Positions 1 through 7,453 of a stretch of DNA of 64,000 nucleotides are shown here, one piece after another (the first letter of the stretch is position 1; every line of letters begins with the position of its first letter). The DNA comes from Algoriphagus sp. AK58 (GTDB taxonomy: Bacteria; Bacteroidota; Bacteroidia; Cytophagales; Cyclobacteriaceae), in NCBI RefSeq assembly GCF_014324365.1, contig NZ_QEIG01000008.1, forward strand, positions 248,001 through 312,000, written 5' to 3'. A program made the translations under genes and the position numbers. The notes under the pieces are model-generated. The model was not told the origin of the DNA and searched no databases. It worked only from the letters and a program-made list of their open reading frames with translations.

Positions 1-263
1 GACTGATCATACATGATGACATTATTTTTTACTTCATCAGTGAGAAGAATCATCCTCCCTTTTCGGTCCATGACCATCTCATGGCAGTTGACTACGGGCA
101 CTTTGTCGGGATCCAAATTGCCCCAGTTCATATCAATTTTATATCTGAAGTCACCGTGACCGAGCACTTGATCTTGAGCGGCAAAAAGGGAAAATTCTGG
201 TTTAAGGGTCATAGCTAGTCCTAATAAGGAAGTGTTTTGGATAAATTTTCTTCGTGAATGCAT
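1..263 (-). CDS. Tat-exported beta-propeller-like protein, N-terminal part (cut by window edge)
   Basis: The ATG is at 263 and the frame stays open to base 1, so only about 87 residues are visible. The protein begins with SRRKFIQNTSLLGLAMTL, a twin-arginine-like export signal. The segment after it (GHGDFRYKIDMNWGNLD, then CHEMVMDRKGRMILLTDE) resembles the first blade of Bacteroidota six-bladed beta-propeller (NHL-type) proteins that sit near sugar isomerases and oxidoreductases. It is transcribed away from the isomerase-like gene at 368, with about 100 bases between them. The family call is by recognition of a short piece; the enzymatic role is unknown. Confidence 0.6.
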   Translation of the reverse strand, partial: MHSRRKFIQNTSLLGLAMTLKPEFSLFAAQDQVLGHGDFRYKIDMNWGNLDPDKVPVVNCHEMVMDRKGRMILLTDEVKNNVIMYDQ

Positions 264-367
264 GGAATAAAAGGTATATGGTCAATTTAAGGAAATTGGT
301 AAGAATGGCTTTCCTGAAGCGGAAAAAATTTTTAGCTTAGAATTATCCCAAAACCCAACACCTATCG

Positions 368-1195
368 ATGAAACTCAAACTCTCTACCCTTCTCTTGCTA
401 CTGGTCTTAAGCTTACAGACCCAAGCCCAAGAAATAGCACTCCAGCTGTATTCCCTTCGCAACGAAATGAAGGTTGACCCTGTCAAGTACCACAAAATGA
501 TAGCCGAATGGGGTATCTCTGCACTCGAAGGAGGGGGAAATTATGGAATGTCTGACACGGAGTATTTCAAACTCCTTTCTGAAAACAAACTGAGAATAGT
601 CGGTGTAGGCGCAGACTACAACAAACTGAAAACTGATCCTATCTCGATAATTTCTGAAGCAAAAAAATACGGAGCAAAATTCGCCACCTGCTATTGGATT
701 CCACACGCTGAGGGACCGATCAGCTTGGATGAAATCAAAGCCGCCACAGATCTTTTCAACCAAGTCGGAGAGCAATTTGCAAAAGAAGGAATCACCTTAA
801 CGTACCATCCCCACGGGTATGAATTCGCAAAGAGTGGTACAGGCACGCCGATGGACTACATGCTGGAAAATGCCAAGCACTTCAAATTCAACATGGACGT
901 GTTTTGGGTACAGATGGGGGGAGCCGATCCGCTGGCTATCATGAAGAAACATCCCGGAAAATTCCCTCAACTTCACCTTAAAGACCGAAAGAAAGGCACT
1001 CCGGGGTCTCCTGATGGTAGAGGTGATGTAGAAACTAACGTTGTTTTGGGCACTGGAGACATTGATATCGCAGGACTGATCCGAGAAGCTAAAAAACAGG
1101 GCACCCAATTCTTGGTCATCGAAGATGAAAGCAGTCGATCCGTCCAGCAGATCCCACAAAGCGTGGCCTACATAAAAAGTATACTTAAAAACTAG
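368..1195 (+). CDS. secreted sugar phosphate isomerase/epimerase (xylose isomerase-like TIM barrel)
   Basis: A 275-residue protein with a signal peptide (residues 1-20, ending TQAQ) and an AP-endonuclease-2/xylose isomerase-like TIM barrel. Visible family motifs are LQLYSLR near the N terminus, LTYHPHGYEF mid-protein, a metal-site strand NMDVFWVQ, LHLKDRK, and VIEDESS near the C terminus. Members of this group isomerise or epimerise sugars; export to the periplasm is common in Bacteroidota copies. The substrate cannot be read from sequence. It stands alone, diverges from the partial propeller gene, and is followed at once by a strong terminator, so it is probably monocistronic. ATG chosen because the signal peptide starts there. 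Confidence 0.8.
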   Translation: MKLKLSTLLLLLVLSLQTQAQEIALQLYSLRNEMKVDPVKYHKMIAEWGISALEGGGNYGMSDTEYFKLLSENKLRIVGVGADYNKLKTDPISIISEAKKYGAKFATCYWIPHAEGPISLDEIKAATDLFNQVGEQFAKEGITLTYHPHGYEFAKSGTGTPMDYMLENAKHFKFNMDVFWVQMGGADPLAIMKKHPGKFPQLHLKDRKKGTPGSPDGRGDVETNVVLGTGDIDIAGLIREAKKQGTQFLVIEDESSRSVQQIPQSVAYIKSILKN

Positions 1196-1202
1196 ATTAC
1201 TA

Positions 1203-1236
1203 AAGCCCATCCCAAAAAGATGGGCTTCTTTCTTTT
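1203..1236 (+). terminator. intrinsic terminator after the isomerase gene
   Basis: Perfect 9-bp stem (AAGCCCATC, 1203-1211, with GATGGGCTT, 1219-1227), a 7-base loop, then CTTTCTTTT. It begins 7 bases after the stop codon. Confidence 0.85.
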
Positions 1237-1307
1237 ACCGTGTAGCGTATTTACACATTGCTACGTTTGGTCTTTGAATATATCGGCTTCACTTAATTCT
1301 TGTACTT

Positions 1308-2552
1308 ATGAAAAGATCCAAACTATTCCTCGCGGCGTTTCTTCTGATAAGTGGAATATTTTTTTCTTGTGAAGATCAGGTCACCACTACTTACACCTAC
1401 CGAACGATGTTGCCGGTCTTTCTGGAAATGAGTGATGTAAGAGCAAGAATGATAGCTGTAGAACCCGCCCAACCCCTGGACAACCCCGGCAAAATCTACA
1501 TTTACAAAGATTTTCTATTTGTGAACGAACCCACCAAAGGGATACACATTTTGGACAATTCCAATCCTTCCAATCCCATCAATCTGAGTTTTATTCCCAT
1601 CGAAGGAAATGTGGATTTGGCTATCAACAGCGACATTCTTTATGCCGACAATTACGTGGATTTGTTGGCCTTTGACATTAGTAAGATCAGCAATATCAAA
1701 TTAGTCAAGCGTGTAGAAGATGTTTTTATGCACATGTACAGGCATGAGACCGGACAGATCATCACCTTCAAAGACACGGTGATCACGACTGAAAGTCCAA
1801 GATGGGAAACCATGGGCTGGCTGGCTCGTTCCGACATGAGCTTCACTGCCAACATGGCGGCTGCTTCTCAAAGCTACGGAACAGGTGGTTCGATGGCGCG
1901 TTTCACACTAATGGATGGGCATCTGTATGCAGTGGACGAAACCACCATGCGGGTATTTGATGTGCAGATTGCAGCCGAACCCAAGTTTGTCAAACCCATT
2001 GATCTAGGCTGGGGTATTGAGACTATTTTCCCTTTTCAAAAGAAATTATTCATAGGATCCAACCGGGGAATGCACATCTATGACGCCTCCACTCCCCACT
2101 CCCCTACCCGAATGGCCGTGTATGAGCACGTAGTCGCCTGCGACCCGGTAGTAGTCAATGAAGAGCACGCTTTTGTAACCTTGCGAAGCGGCAATTTTTG
2201 TGTGAACAATATTAATGAACTACAAGTCATCGATATCAAAAATCCATACGAACCTAAGCTGAAAAAAGCATATCCCATGCTCAATCCCCATGGTTTAGGA
2301 TTGGCTGGGGATTTCCTTTACGTCACTGAAGGCAGGCATGGTCTGAAAAGCTTCAATGTCAAGGATATCATGAACATTGACAAAAATCAACTCGAATTTT
2401 TGCAAAGCATGAAATCGGTCGACTTGATACCGGGGCCAAAGTCTCTGATCGTGATCGGCCCAGACGGGATTTGTCAATACGACTACAGCACCCCATCCAA
2501 GCTGAAAAAACTTAGCTGTATCCAAGTCACTAACCCGGTAATAATCAGTTGA
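1308..2552 (+). CDS. LVIVD-repeat outer-surface lipoprotein
   Basis: A 414-residue protein with a lipoprotein-type signal (MKRSKLFLAAFLLISGIFFSC), Cys21 being the likely lipidated residue. The body carries repeated propeller-like strands of the LVIVD family: YKDFLFVNEPTKGIHILDNS, LYADNYVDLLAFDIS, LFIGSNRGMHIYDAS, FLYVTEGRHGLKSFNV. These proteins are surface-exposed beta-propellers of unknown function in Bacteroidota. The sequence TACGTTTG at 1262-1269 fits the Bacteroidota -7 element and lies about 40 bases before the ATG, but no -33 element is seen. The next gene starts 4 bases after this stop, so the two form an operon and probably work together. Confidence 0.75.
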   Translation: MKRSKLFLAAFLLISGIFFSCEDQVTTTYTYRTMLPVFLEMSDVRARMIAVEPAQPLDNPGKIYIYKDFLFVNEPTKGIHILDNSNPSNPINLSFIPIEGNVDLAINSDILYADNYVDLLAFDISKISNIKLVKRVEDVFMHMYRHETGQIITFKDTVITTESPRWETMGWLARSDMSFTANMAAASQSYGTGGSMARFTLMDGHLYAVDETTMRVFDVQIAAEPKFVKPIDLGWGIETIFPFQKKLFIGSNRGMHIYDASTPHSPTRMAVYEHVVACDPVVVNEEHAFVTLRSGNFCVNNINELQVIDIKNPYEPKLKKAYPMLNPHGLGLAGDFLYVTEGRHGLKSFNVKDIMNIDKNQLEFLQSMKSVDLIPGPKSLIVIGPDGICQYDYSTPSKLKKLSCIQVTNPVIIS

Positions 2553-2556
2553 GATT

Positions 2557-3189
2557 ATGAACCGCAAAGTCATTTACCTTATCCTTTTGTTTTTCTTTGC
2601 CTATGTCAAAGCCTTGGCACAGGACAACGTATATTTCCAGCAGACTGAGGTGGGATTCCTTTGGGGGAAAGGGCTAAAAAACTGGGAAGGAGGCTACGAA
2701 AACCGTTTGAATCTTACATTTTCCACTTTCCACGGTGCTAAAATCAACCCCAACCATGTGTTGGGTTTTTCCACAGGCTTAGATCAATATGACCAAATCA
2801 ATCTTATTCCGATCGCCTTAGGTTGGAGAGGTTTTTTGGGAAAAGAGGGCAAACCTCGACTTTTTGCAGGATTGGACTTAGGTGGAGGCGCTGCTTTTCT
2901 TGAAAAAAAGGAAACCACTGATTGGAGTAGCAGTTGGTATGAAGGAGGAATGATGGTCAGCCCTACTGCTGGCGTAAAATTTCCGGCAAAGAGAGGAAAA
3001 TGGGCTCTTTCCACCAGCATTGGTTACAAAAGACAACAAGCCTCCTTTCTTCAGGGATTTTTCGACAGGAGCGGACTATCCTCCTTCGCTACCCCAGGGA
3101 TATCTCGCTTACCAAACGGGTTTTCTTCACTAAACGAGACCAATTACCTTTTTCACAGCTTAGTCTTCAGAATGGGTGTGATGTTCTAA
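2557..3189 (+). CDS. secreted protein, probable outer-membrane beta-barrel
   Basis: 210 residues. A signal peptide (about residues 1-21, ending KALAQ) is followed by alternating aromatic/glycine-rich strands, for example FGLDLGGG-like segments and a C-terminal strand SLVFRMGVMF that ends in Phe, as outer-membrane barrels do. I do not recognise a specific family. It is the second gene of the LVIVD lipoprotein operon (4-base gap), which suggests a shared envelope role. Its last 4 bases overlap the end of the convergent amidohydrolase gene. Confidence 0.6.
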   Translation: MNRKVIYLILLFFFAYVKALAQDNVYFQQTEVGFLWGKGLKNWEGGYENRLNLTFSTFHGAKINPNHVLGFSTGLDQYDQINLIPIALGWRGFLGKEGKPRLFAGLDLGGGAAFLEKKETTDWSSSWYEGGMMVSPTAGVKFPAKRGKWALSTSIGYKRQQASFLQGFFDRSGLSSFATPGISRLPNGFSSLNETNYLFHSLVFRMGVMF

Positions 3190-4265
3190 TTAAAAGTAGG
3201 TTTAAACCACCTCACTGCGTTGTGAAAATAGATCTTGTCCACCACCCCTTTCGGAAGTTTAAGTCCCTTGAAAGAACCGTTAACCTCGGAGACTTCCATT
3301 ACTTCATCAGTCACAAAATACCTCCAATCCTTCAGCCAGGTTGCTTTGGCATTGGCCATTACTCTTGCTGGGTCAGAGTTTCCTGAAATTCCCAAATCTG
3401 TTCCATAAATGAGTCGATCTTGGTATTTGATCAGGAATTGACGGATTTTTTCCCGATCCTTTTGACTTTGGAATTGGAGATGACAGATTCTAGCAGCCAT
3501 GTCCACCGCTAGATTGGGATATCGATCCAGTCTTTTGGCAAGTTCATCCACATCCCACTCCAAACTCCCCAAATGAGCCCCGACAAAGCGGATATTGGGA
3601 AATTTGGCCAGCAGACGATCCCGAGCATCAATCTGCTCCTCATAGCTGGGATATTCCGGATGCAAATACATGTGGTATTCCGGATGCTCTTTGAAATAAG
3701 TCCGGTCATTGTTGACGGTCATATCTTCAAGAGGCAGCCAGCAGTTTTTTGGCTCTCCCAAATGCGCCATCAGCGTTTTACCCTGAGCCTCTACAAACTT
3801 AAAGATTGGCTCCAATCTGGGGTGATCTGCCATGATAAACTCTCCGTTTTCGTCACGATAAGTCATTCCGATATTTTTCCAGATCTTGATTCCAATCGCT
3901 CCCTGCTCAAAAGTGGCCGCGATACGTTTGATTTCCTTCTCTGCCCAATCCGAATCTTTCCAATCAGCTAAAGAAATGGTGGAAAGAAAGTCGATATGAC
4001 TGGGGTTGACGTTTTTCTGATGGAGGGAAAGGCGGATTTGCTCAGGAAGCGGAGGATAGCTAGGCACATCAACGTTCACAGTAAGCAGTAAAAAATTATT
4101 CTCCTTACCCGCCTCCATCAGTGCGGTATTTTCTGAATTGTGATGGGTATGTGAATCAATCTTTTTGACTTTTTGAAAGTCCTCAAGGCTGTAATAGCTT
4201 TCTTCAGAATCAATCAAAAGCCCTAACACGAAGGGTGCCAGAACAGGAATCAGGAAAGTAATCAT
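3186..4265 (-). CDS. amidohydrolase-2 family metal-dependent hydrolase
   Basis: A 359-residue TIM-barrel hydrolase. After a hydrophobic N-terminal segment (residues 2-18, signal or anchor) comes the metal motif H39-T-H41 in KKIDSHTHH. Later motifs are LMAHLGEP, FVGAHLGSLEWDVDEL, a strand containing DMAARI, and LIYGTDLG, which supplies the conserved Asp. This is the Amidohydrolase_2 (PF04909) pattern seen in decarboxylases and lactone hydrolases; the substrate is unknown. The gene converges on the barrel gene at 2557-3189 with a 4-base overlap. The small membrane-protein gene lies 62 bases upstream on the same strand. Confidence 0.75.
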   Translation of the reverse strand: MITFLIPVLAPFVLGLLIDSEESYYSLEDFQKVKKIDSHTHHNSENTALMEAGKENNFLLLTVNVDVPSYPPLPEQIRLSLHQKNVNPSHIDFLSTISLADWKDSDWAEKEIKRIAATFEQGAIGIKIWKNIGMTYRDENGEFIMADHPRLEPIFKFVEAQGKTLMAHLGEPKNCWLPLEDMTVNNDRTYFKEHPEYHMYLHPEYPSYEEQIDARDRLLAKFPNIRFVGAHLGSLEWDVDELAKRLDRYPNLAVDMAARICHLQFQSQKDREKIRQFLIKYQDRLIYGTDLGISGNSDPARVMANAKATWLKDWRYFVTDEVMEVSEVNGSFKGLKLPKGVVDKIYFHNAVRWFKPTFN

Positions 4266-4327
4266 AGTGGATCAGGTCGGGGTCCACTAAAGTTAAAAAA
4301 ATACGTGTCTACATTTCTAAAAAAAGA

Positions 4328-4522
4328 TCACAGAAACCGCTTAATAGTCCACACAATCAGAGCAAACAAGAAAACCAAAATGGAAATCTTATTAATCCCG
4401 TGCATCATGCGCAGGTTAAAGTTGGTAGGCTTAGTTGGATCCGGCTTACGGAAAATATTCAGGAAGTAATTTCCCACCTCACCCAACTTGAAGAATTCTT
4501 TGACTTGGTTTTTCTCTGACAT
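4328..4522 (-). CDS. small single-pass membrane protein (DUF6728-like)
   Basis: 64 residues. The N-terminal half is polar and basic (KEFFKLGEVGNYFLNIFRK), followed by NLRMMHGINKISI and a C-terminal helix (ILVFLFALIVWTI) with KRFL after it. Short proteins with the LGEV...F...LRLMHGIN pattern are common and uncharacterised in Bacteroidota; I associate them with DUF6728 from memory, not from a search. It lies downstream of ispG on the same strand but beyond a terminator-like hairpin, so it may be transcribed separately. Confidence 0.6.
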   Translation of the reverse strand: MSEKNQVKEFFKLGEVGNYFLNIFRKPDPTKPTNFNLRMMHGINKISILVFLFALIVWTIKRFL

Positions 4523-4599
4523 GATGCTTGAGTTTTACTATTTAACCCAATTTAGGCGAAATTGATTTCCTTTTTGAAAATTGAGAATTTGAAATACTT

Positions 4600-4625
4600 T
4601 TGAAATAAAGACCGCTTCGCGGTCT
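4600..4625 (-). terminator. probable intrinsic terminator after ispG
   Basis: On the minus strand a perfect 7-bp stem (AGACCGC / GCGGTCT, 4625-4609, 3-base loop) is followed by the T-rich stretch TTATTTCA. It sits about 75 bases past the ispG stop, just beyond the 11-bp tandem repeat. Confidence 0.6.
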
Positions 4626-4644
4626 GAAATACCCACAGAAACAT

Positions 4645-4696
4645 TGTATTTCAACTGTATTTCAACTGTATTTCAACTGTATTTCAACTGTATTTC
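4645..4696. repeat. 11-bp tandem repeat, about 4.7 copies
   Basis: The unit TGTATTTCAAC occurs without change at 4645-4655, 4656-4666, 4667-4677 and 4678-4688, then TGTATTTC at 4689-4696. The repeat lies between the ispG stop codon and its terminator, so it is in the ispG 3' untranslated region. Reverse-complement copies of its core (TTGAAATAC at 4589-4597, TGAAATAC at 4625-4632) lie on the far side of or beside the terminator hairpin. Confidence 0.9.
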
Positions 4697-4699
4697 TTT

Positions 4700-6682
4700 T
4701 TAAATCGTCTCCGGCTCGATCCACATCCCGTCTTCCCGAATAATGTTGATCAGTTCGTCCACGGCCTTTTCCGAAGGCACCGATTTCTTGACCACTTCTT
4801 TTCCTTTGTAGAGGGTGATTTTTCCTTTTCCGGAACCTACGTAACCATAATCCGCATCGGCCATTTCTCCCGGACCGTTTACGATACAGCCCATGATGCC
4901 GATTTTAACCCCTTTCAGGTGATCAGTGCGCTTTCGGATCATTGCAGTGGTTTCCTGTAGGTCAAACAGCGTACGTCCGCAAGAAGGACAAGAGATGTAT
5001 TCCGTCTTGGACATTCGGGTTCTTGCTGCCTGCAAAACCCCAAAGCTGACTGAATTATGCAACTTGATCTGATCCAGCACTTCCTGACGGGTATGATCTC
5101 CTTCTTTTTCCAAAGAAATCAAGATCCCATCACCCAATCCATCCACCAAAAGGCCTCCCACATCGGTAGCCGAATAGAGCATGGTCATATCAGCTGTCTG
5201 ATCGGGATAGCTCACCTTGACCACCACAGGCAATTCGCATTTGGCTTCAAGTAGACTCACAAATGCTCGACGCAAAGCTGGCATACTATGCGAATTGGAA
5301 GTTTTCAGGATGAGAATGGTGTCTTTTCTTCCCGCGACTGCTGGAATCACCTGCTCGATTTCTGTGTCTTCTACTTCCAGAAAATTGAGTTCGGCATGAA
5401 ACCTTGAAGCTTCCAGGTACTGATTCAGACTGAAAAGCGGAAACTTGTTTACCTGATCAGGCGCTTGTTCCCACACGGAAACGTTCTGAATTTCCTTCAT
5501 GCCATTGGGCAACATAAAGGGAATCGGATTGGAACCCGAAAAGACAAAATCAGCTCCCAAGTCATTCATTTTCCATTTGTCCAATTCGGGAAGGTAAAAA
5601 TGACCGACAGCCTTCATTTCCCGATCGGTGATTTTCTCGACTTTGGAAATATCTGCAATGACCCTAGGCACATTATGTCCCCCGAAATTATAAGTCTCGG
5701 TGACATGTCGCTTGTTATGCTCAAAAGGGGTAATCGGATAATGGCTTATTTCCCGGATGGGAGCATGACCTGCACGGTCTGTATATCGATCGATCAATGC
5801 CTTAGCTACAGGTGCTTCAAACTCCGGGTCCTCCGTCAAGGAAACCCTCACGGTATCTCCAAGTCCATCTTCCAGCAAGGTACCTATTCCGACTGCAGAT
5901 TTGATACGACCATCTTCTGCCTCTCCTGCCTCAGTCACACCCAAATGGAGTGGATATGGCTTAAAACCACCCTCGTTCAGTTTCTGAACCAACAGGCGAT
6001 AGGCTTGTACCATTACTTGAGTATTGGAAGATTTCATGGAAATGACGATATCAAAAAACTTCTCGTCTTCGCAGATTCTCAAAAACTCAAGAGCAGACTC
6101 AACCATCCCCAGCGGCGTGTCTCCATATCTGCTCATGATTCGGTCGGAAAGCGAACCATGGTTGGTACCGATACGCATGGCTGTACCGTTTTCCTTACAG
6201 ATTTTCACCAATGGTAAAAACCGCTCTCTGATCCGTTCCAACTCTTCGGCATAAGAAGCATCGGTGTAATCGATGACCTCAAATTTCTTTTTATCCGCAT
6301 AGTTTCCCGGATTGATGCGAACCTTTTCCACAATCCTCGCGGCGAGTTCGGCAGCATTTGGAGTAAAGTGAATATCTGCCACCAAGGGAGTCTGATACCC
6401 TCTTCTTCGAAGTTCTGCTTTGATATTTCGGAGATTCTCCGCCTCCTTGATCGAAGGGGCCGTAATTCGGATCAATTCACAACCCGAGTCAATCATTCGG
6501 ATACACTGCTCGACAGAACCGATCGTATCCATGGTGTCCACGGTTGTCATAGATTGTACTACGATGGGATTGTCCCCTCCGATGACGACATCTCCTACTT
6601 TCACGGGGATGGTCTTTCGACGGGAATATTGCGTCAAGCTGTCGCAATAGAGAGAATCCAAGCTTTTGATCAAAGGCTCCAT
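4700..6682 (-). CDS. ispG: 4-hydroxy-3-methylbut-2-enyl-diphosphate synthase (IspG), long Bacteroidota form
   Basis: 660 residues. IspG (GcpE) converts methylerythritol cyclodiphosphate to HMBPP in the MEP isoprenoid pathway, using a [4Fe-4S] cluster. The N terminus has the TIM-barrel motifs VGDVVIGGDNPIVVQSMT and VADIHFTP. The C-terminal reductase-like domain carries SCPSCGRTLFD (Cys565, Cys568) and GIMGCIVNGPGEMADADYG (Cys599), the three cluster ligands. Proteobacterial IspG is about 370 residues; the extra roughly 250-residue middle domain is the form known from Bacteroidota, Chlamydiae and plants. It is the second gene of an operon: the SDR gene ends 3 bases upstream of its ATG. Confidence 0.95.
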   Translation of the reverse strand: MEPLIKSLDSLYCDSLTQYSRRKTIPVKVGDVVIGGDNPIVVQSMTTVDTMDTIGSVEQCIRMIDSGCELIRITAPSIKEAENLRNIKAELRRRGYQTPLVADIHFTPNAAELAARIVEKVRINPGNYADKKKFEVIDYTDASYAEELERIRERFLPLVKICKENGTAMRIGTNHGSLSDRIMSRYGDTPLGMVESALEFLRICEDEKFFDIVISMKSSNTQVMVQAYRLLVQKLNEGGFKPYPLHLGVTEAGEAEDGRIKSAVGIGTLLEDGLGDTVRVSLTEDPEFEAPVAKALIDRYTDRAGHAPIREISHYPITPFEHNKRHVTETYNFGGHNVPRVIADISKVEKITDREMKAVGHFYLPELDKWKMNDLGADFVFSGSNPIPFMLPNGMKEIQNVSVWEQAPDQVNKFPLFSLNQYLEASRFHAELNFLEVEDTEIEQVIPAVAGRKDTILILKTSNSHSMPALRRAFVSLLEAKCELPVVVKVSYPDQTADMTMLYSATDVGGLLVDGLGDGILISLEKEGDHTRQEVLDQIKLHNSVSFGVLQAARTRMSKTEYISCPSCGRTLFDLQETTAMIRKRTDHLKGVKIGIMGCIVNGPGEMADADYGYVGSGKGKITLYKGKEVVKKSVPSEKAVDELINIIREDGMWIEPETI

Positions 6683-6685
6683 AGG

Positions 6686-7390
6686 TTAAATATCTCCAAG
6701 TTGGGGGCGGATAATTAGTTCTTCAACAACGGTTTGGGGGGAAAGGTTATAGGCAGCCCAAACACTCTCTGCCACGTCCTGTGCACGGACAAAACGCTCC
6801 ATTGGCAAATCCACTCCAGCCCAGCTATCCGTGAGGGTAGCTCCGGGTAAAATGGACGTGACCTTTACGTGATGTGGCTTTAATTCCTCACGTAGGCATT
6901 TGGTCATACCTAGCATAGCCCATTTGGAGACTGCGTAGCTTCCTCCATTGGGGTAAGCAGTCAAACCTGCAATTGAACCCATGCTAAAAATATGTCCGGA
7001 CCTACGGTTGATCATTTCTTTGACAAATGCTCTACTGAGGTAATAAGCAGAAAAAAGGTTGGTCTGCATCATAAACTCAAAATTGCCTTCCGGCTCATCA
7101 TGAAGAGCTCCGGGCAGAAAGATGCCAGTGTTATTGACCAAAATATCAGGGATCACCAGGGATTTCACCTCCTCTGCAAACCTGTTTACTTCCTCTTTTT
7201 TGGAAAGGTCAGCCACAGAGGCCAATACTTGAATATGAGGATGTTTTCCTTCAAGAGATTTTTTTAAAGCCAAAAGATCATCCGCATTTCGTGCACAGGT
7301 ATAGATATCAAATCCTTCCAACGCGAAGCGTTCAATGATCGCCCTTCCAATCCCCTTGGTACCTCCTGTCACCAGGATACTTTTCCTCAT
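6686..7390 (-). CDS. short-chain dehydrogenase/reductase (SDR)
   Basis: A 234-residue classical SDR. The NAD(P)-binding motif TGGTKGIG is at residues 8-15, NNTG at about 86-89, catalytic Ser139, and the Y152-x3-K156 pair in SYAVSKWA. The substrate is unknown; such enzymes reduce or oxidise alcohols and ketones. It lies 3 bases upstream of ispG, so it is the promoter-proximal gene of that operon. TAACTTTG on the minus strand at 7443-7436 matches the -7 consensus about 45 bases before the ATG, without a convincing -33 partner. Confidence 0.85.
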   Translation of the reverse strand: MRKSILVTGGTKGIGRAIIERFALEGFDIYTCARNADDLLALKKSLEGKHPHIQVLASVADLSKKEEVNRFAEEVKSLVIPDILVNNTGIFLPGALHDEPEGNFEFMMQTNLFSAYYLSRAFVKEMINRRSGHIFSMGSIAGLTAYPNGGSYAVSKWAMLGMTKCLREELKPHHVKVTSILPGATLTDSWAGVDLPMERFVRAQDVAESVWAAYNLSPQTVVEELIIRPQLGDI

Positions 7391-7453
7391 TTGTTTAGTA
7401 GTTTAATAGTTAGTATGACAACTATCTAGAACGAACAAAGTTACATTTTTTTA

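Noticed and set aside
3000..3386. 128-residue open frame bridging the barrel and amidohydrolase 3' ends
   Set aside because: It overlaps two supported genes on both strands in a shadow frame.
4645..4696. CRISPR-like repeat
   Set aside because: Units are 11 bp, directly adjacent with no spacers, and no cas genes are present.
5465..6217. 250-residue open frame antisense to ispG
   Set aside because: It lies wholly opposite a strongly conserved enzyme gene and its product has no family features.
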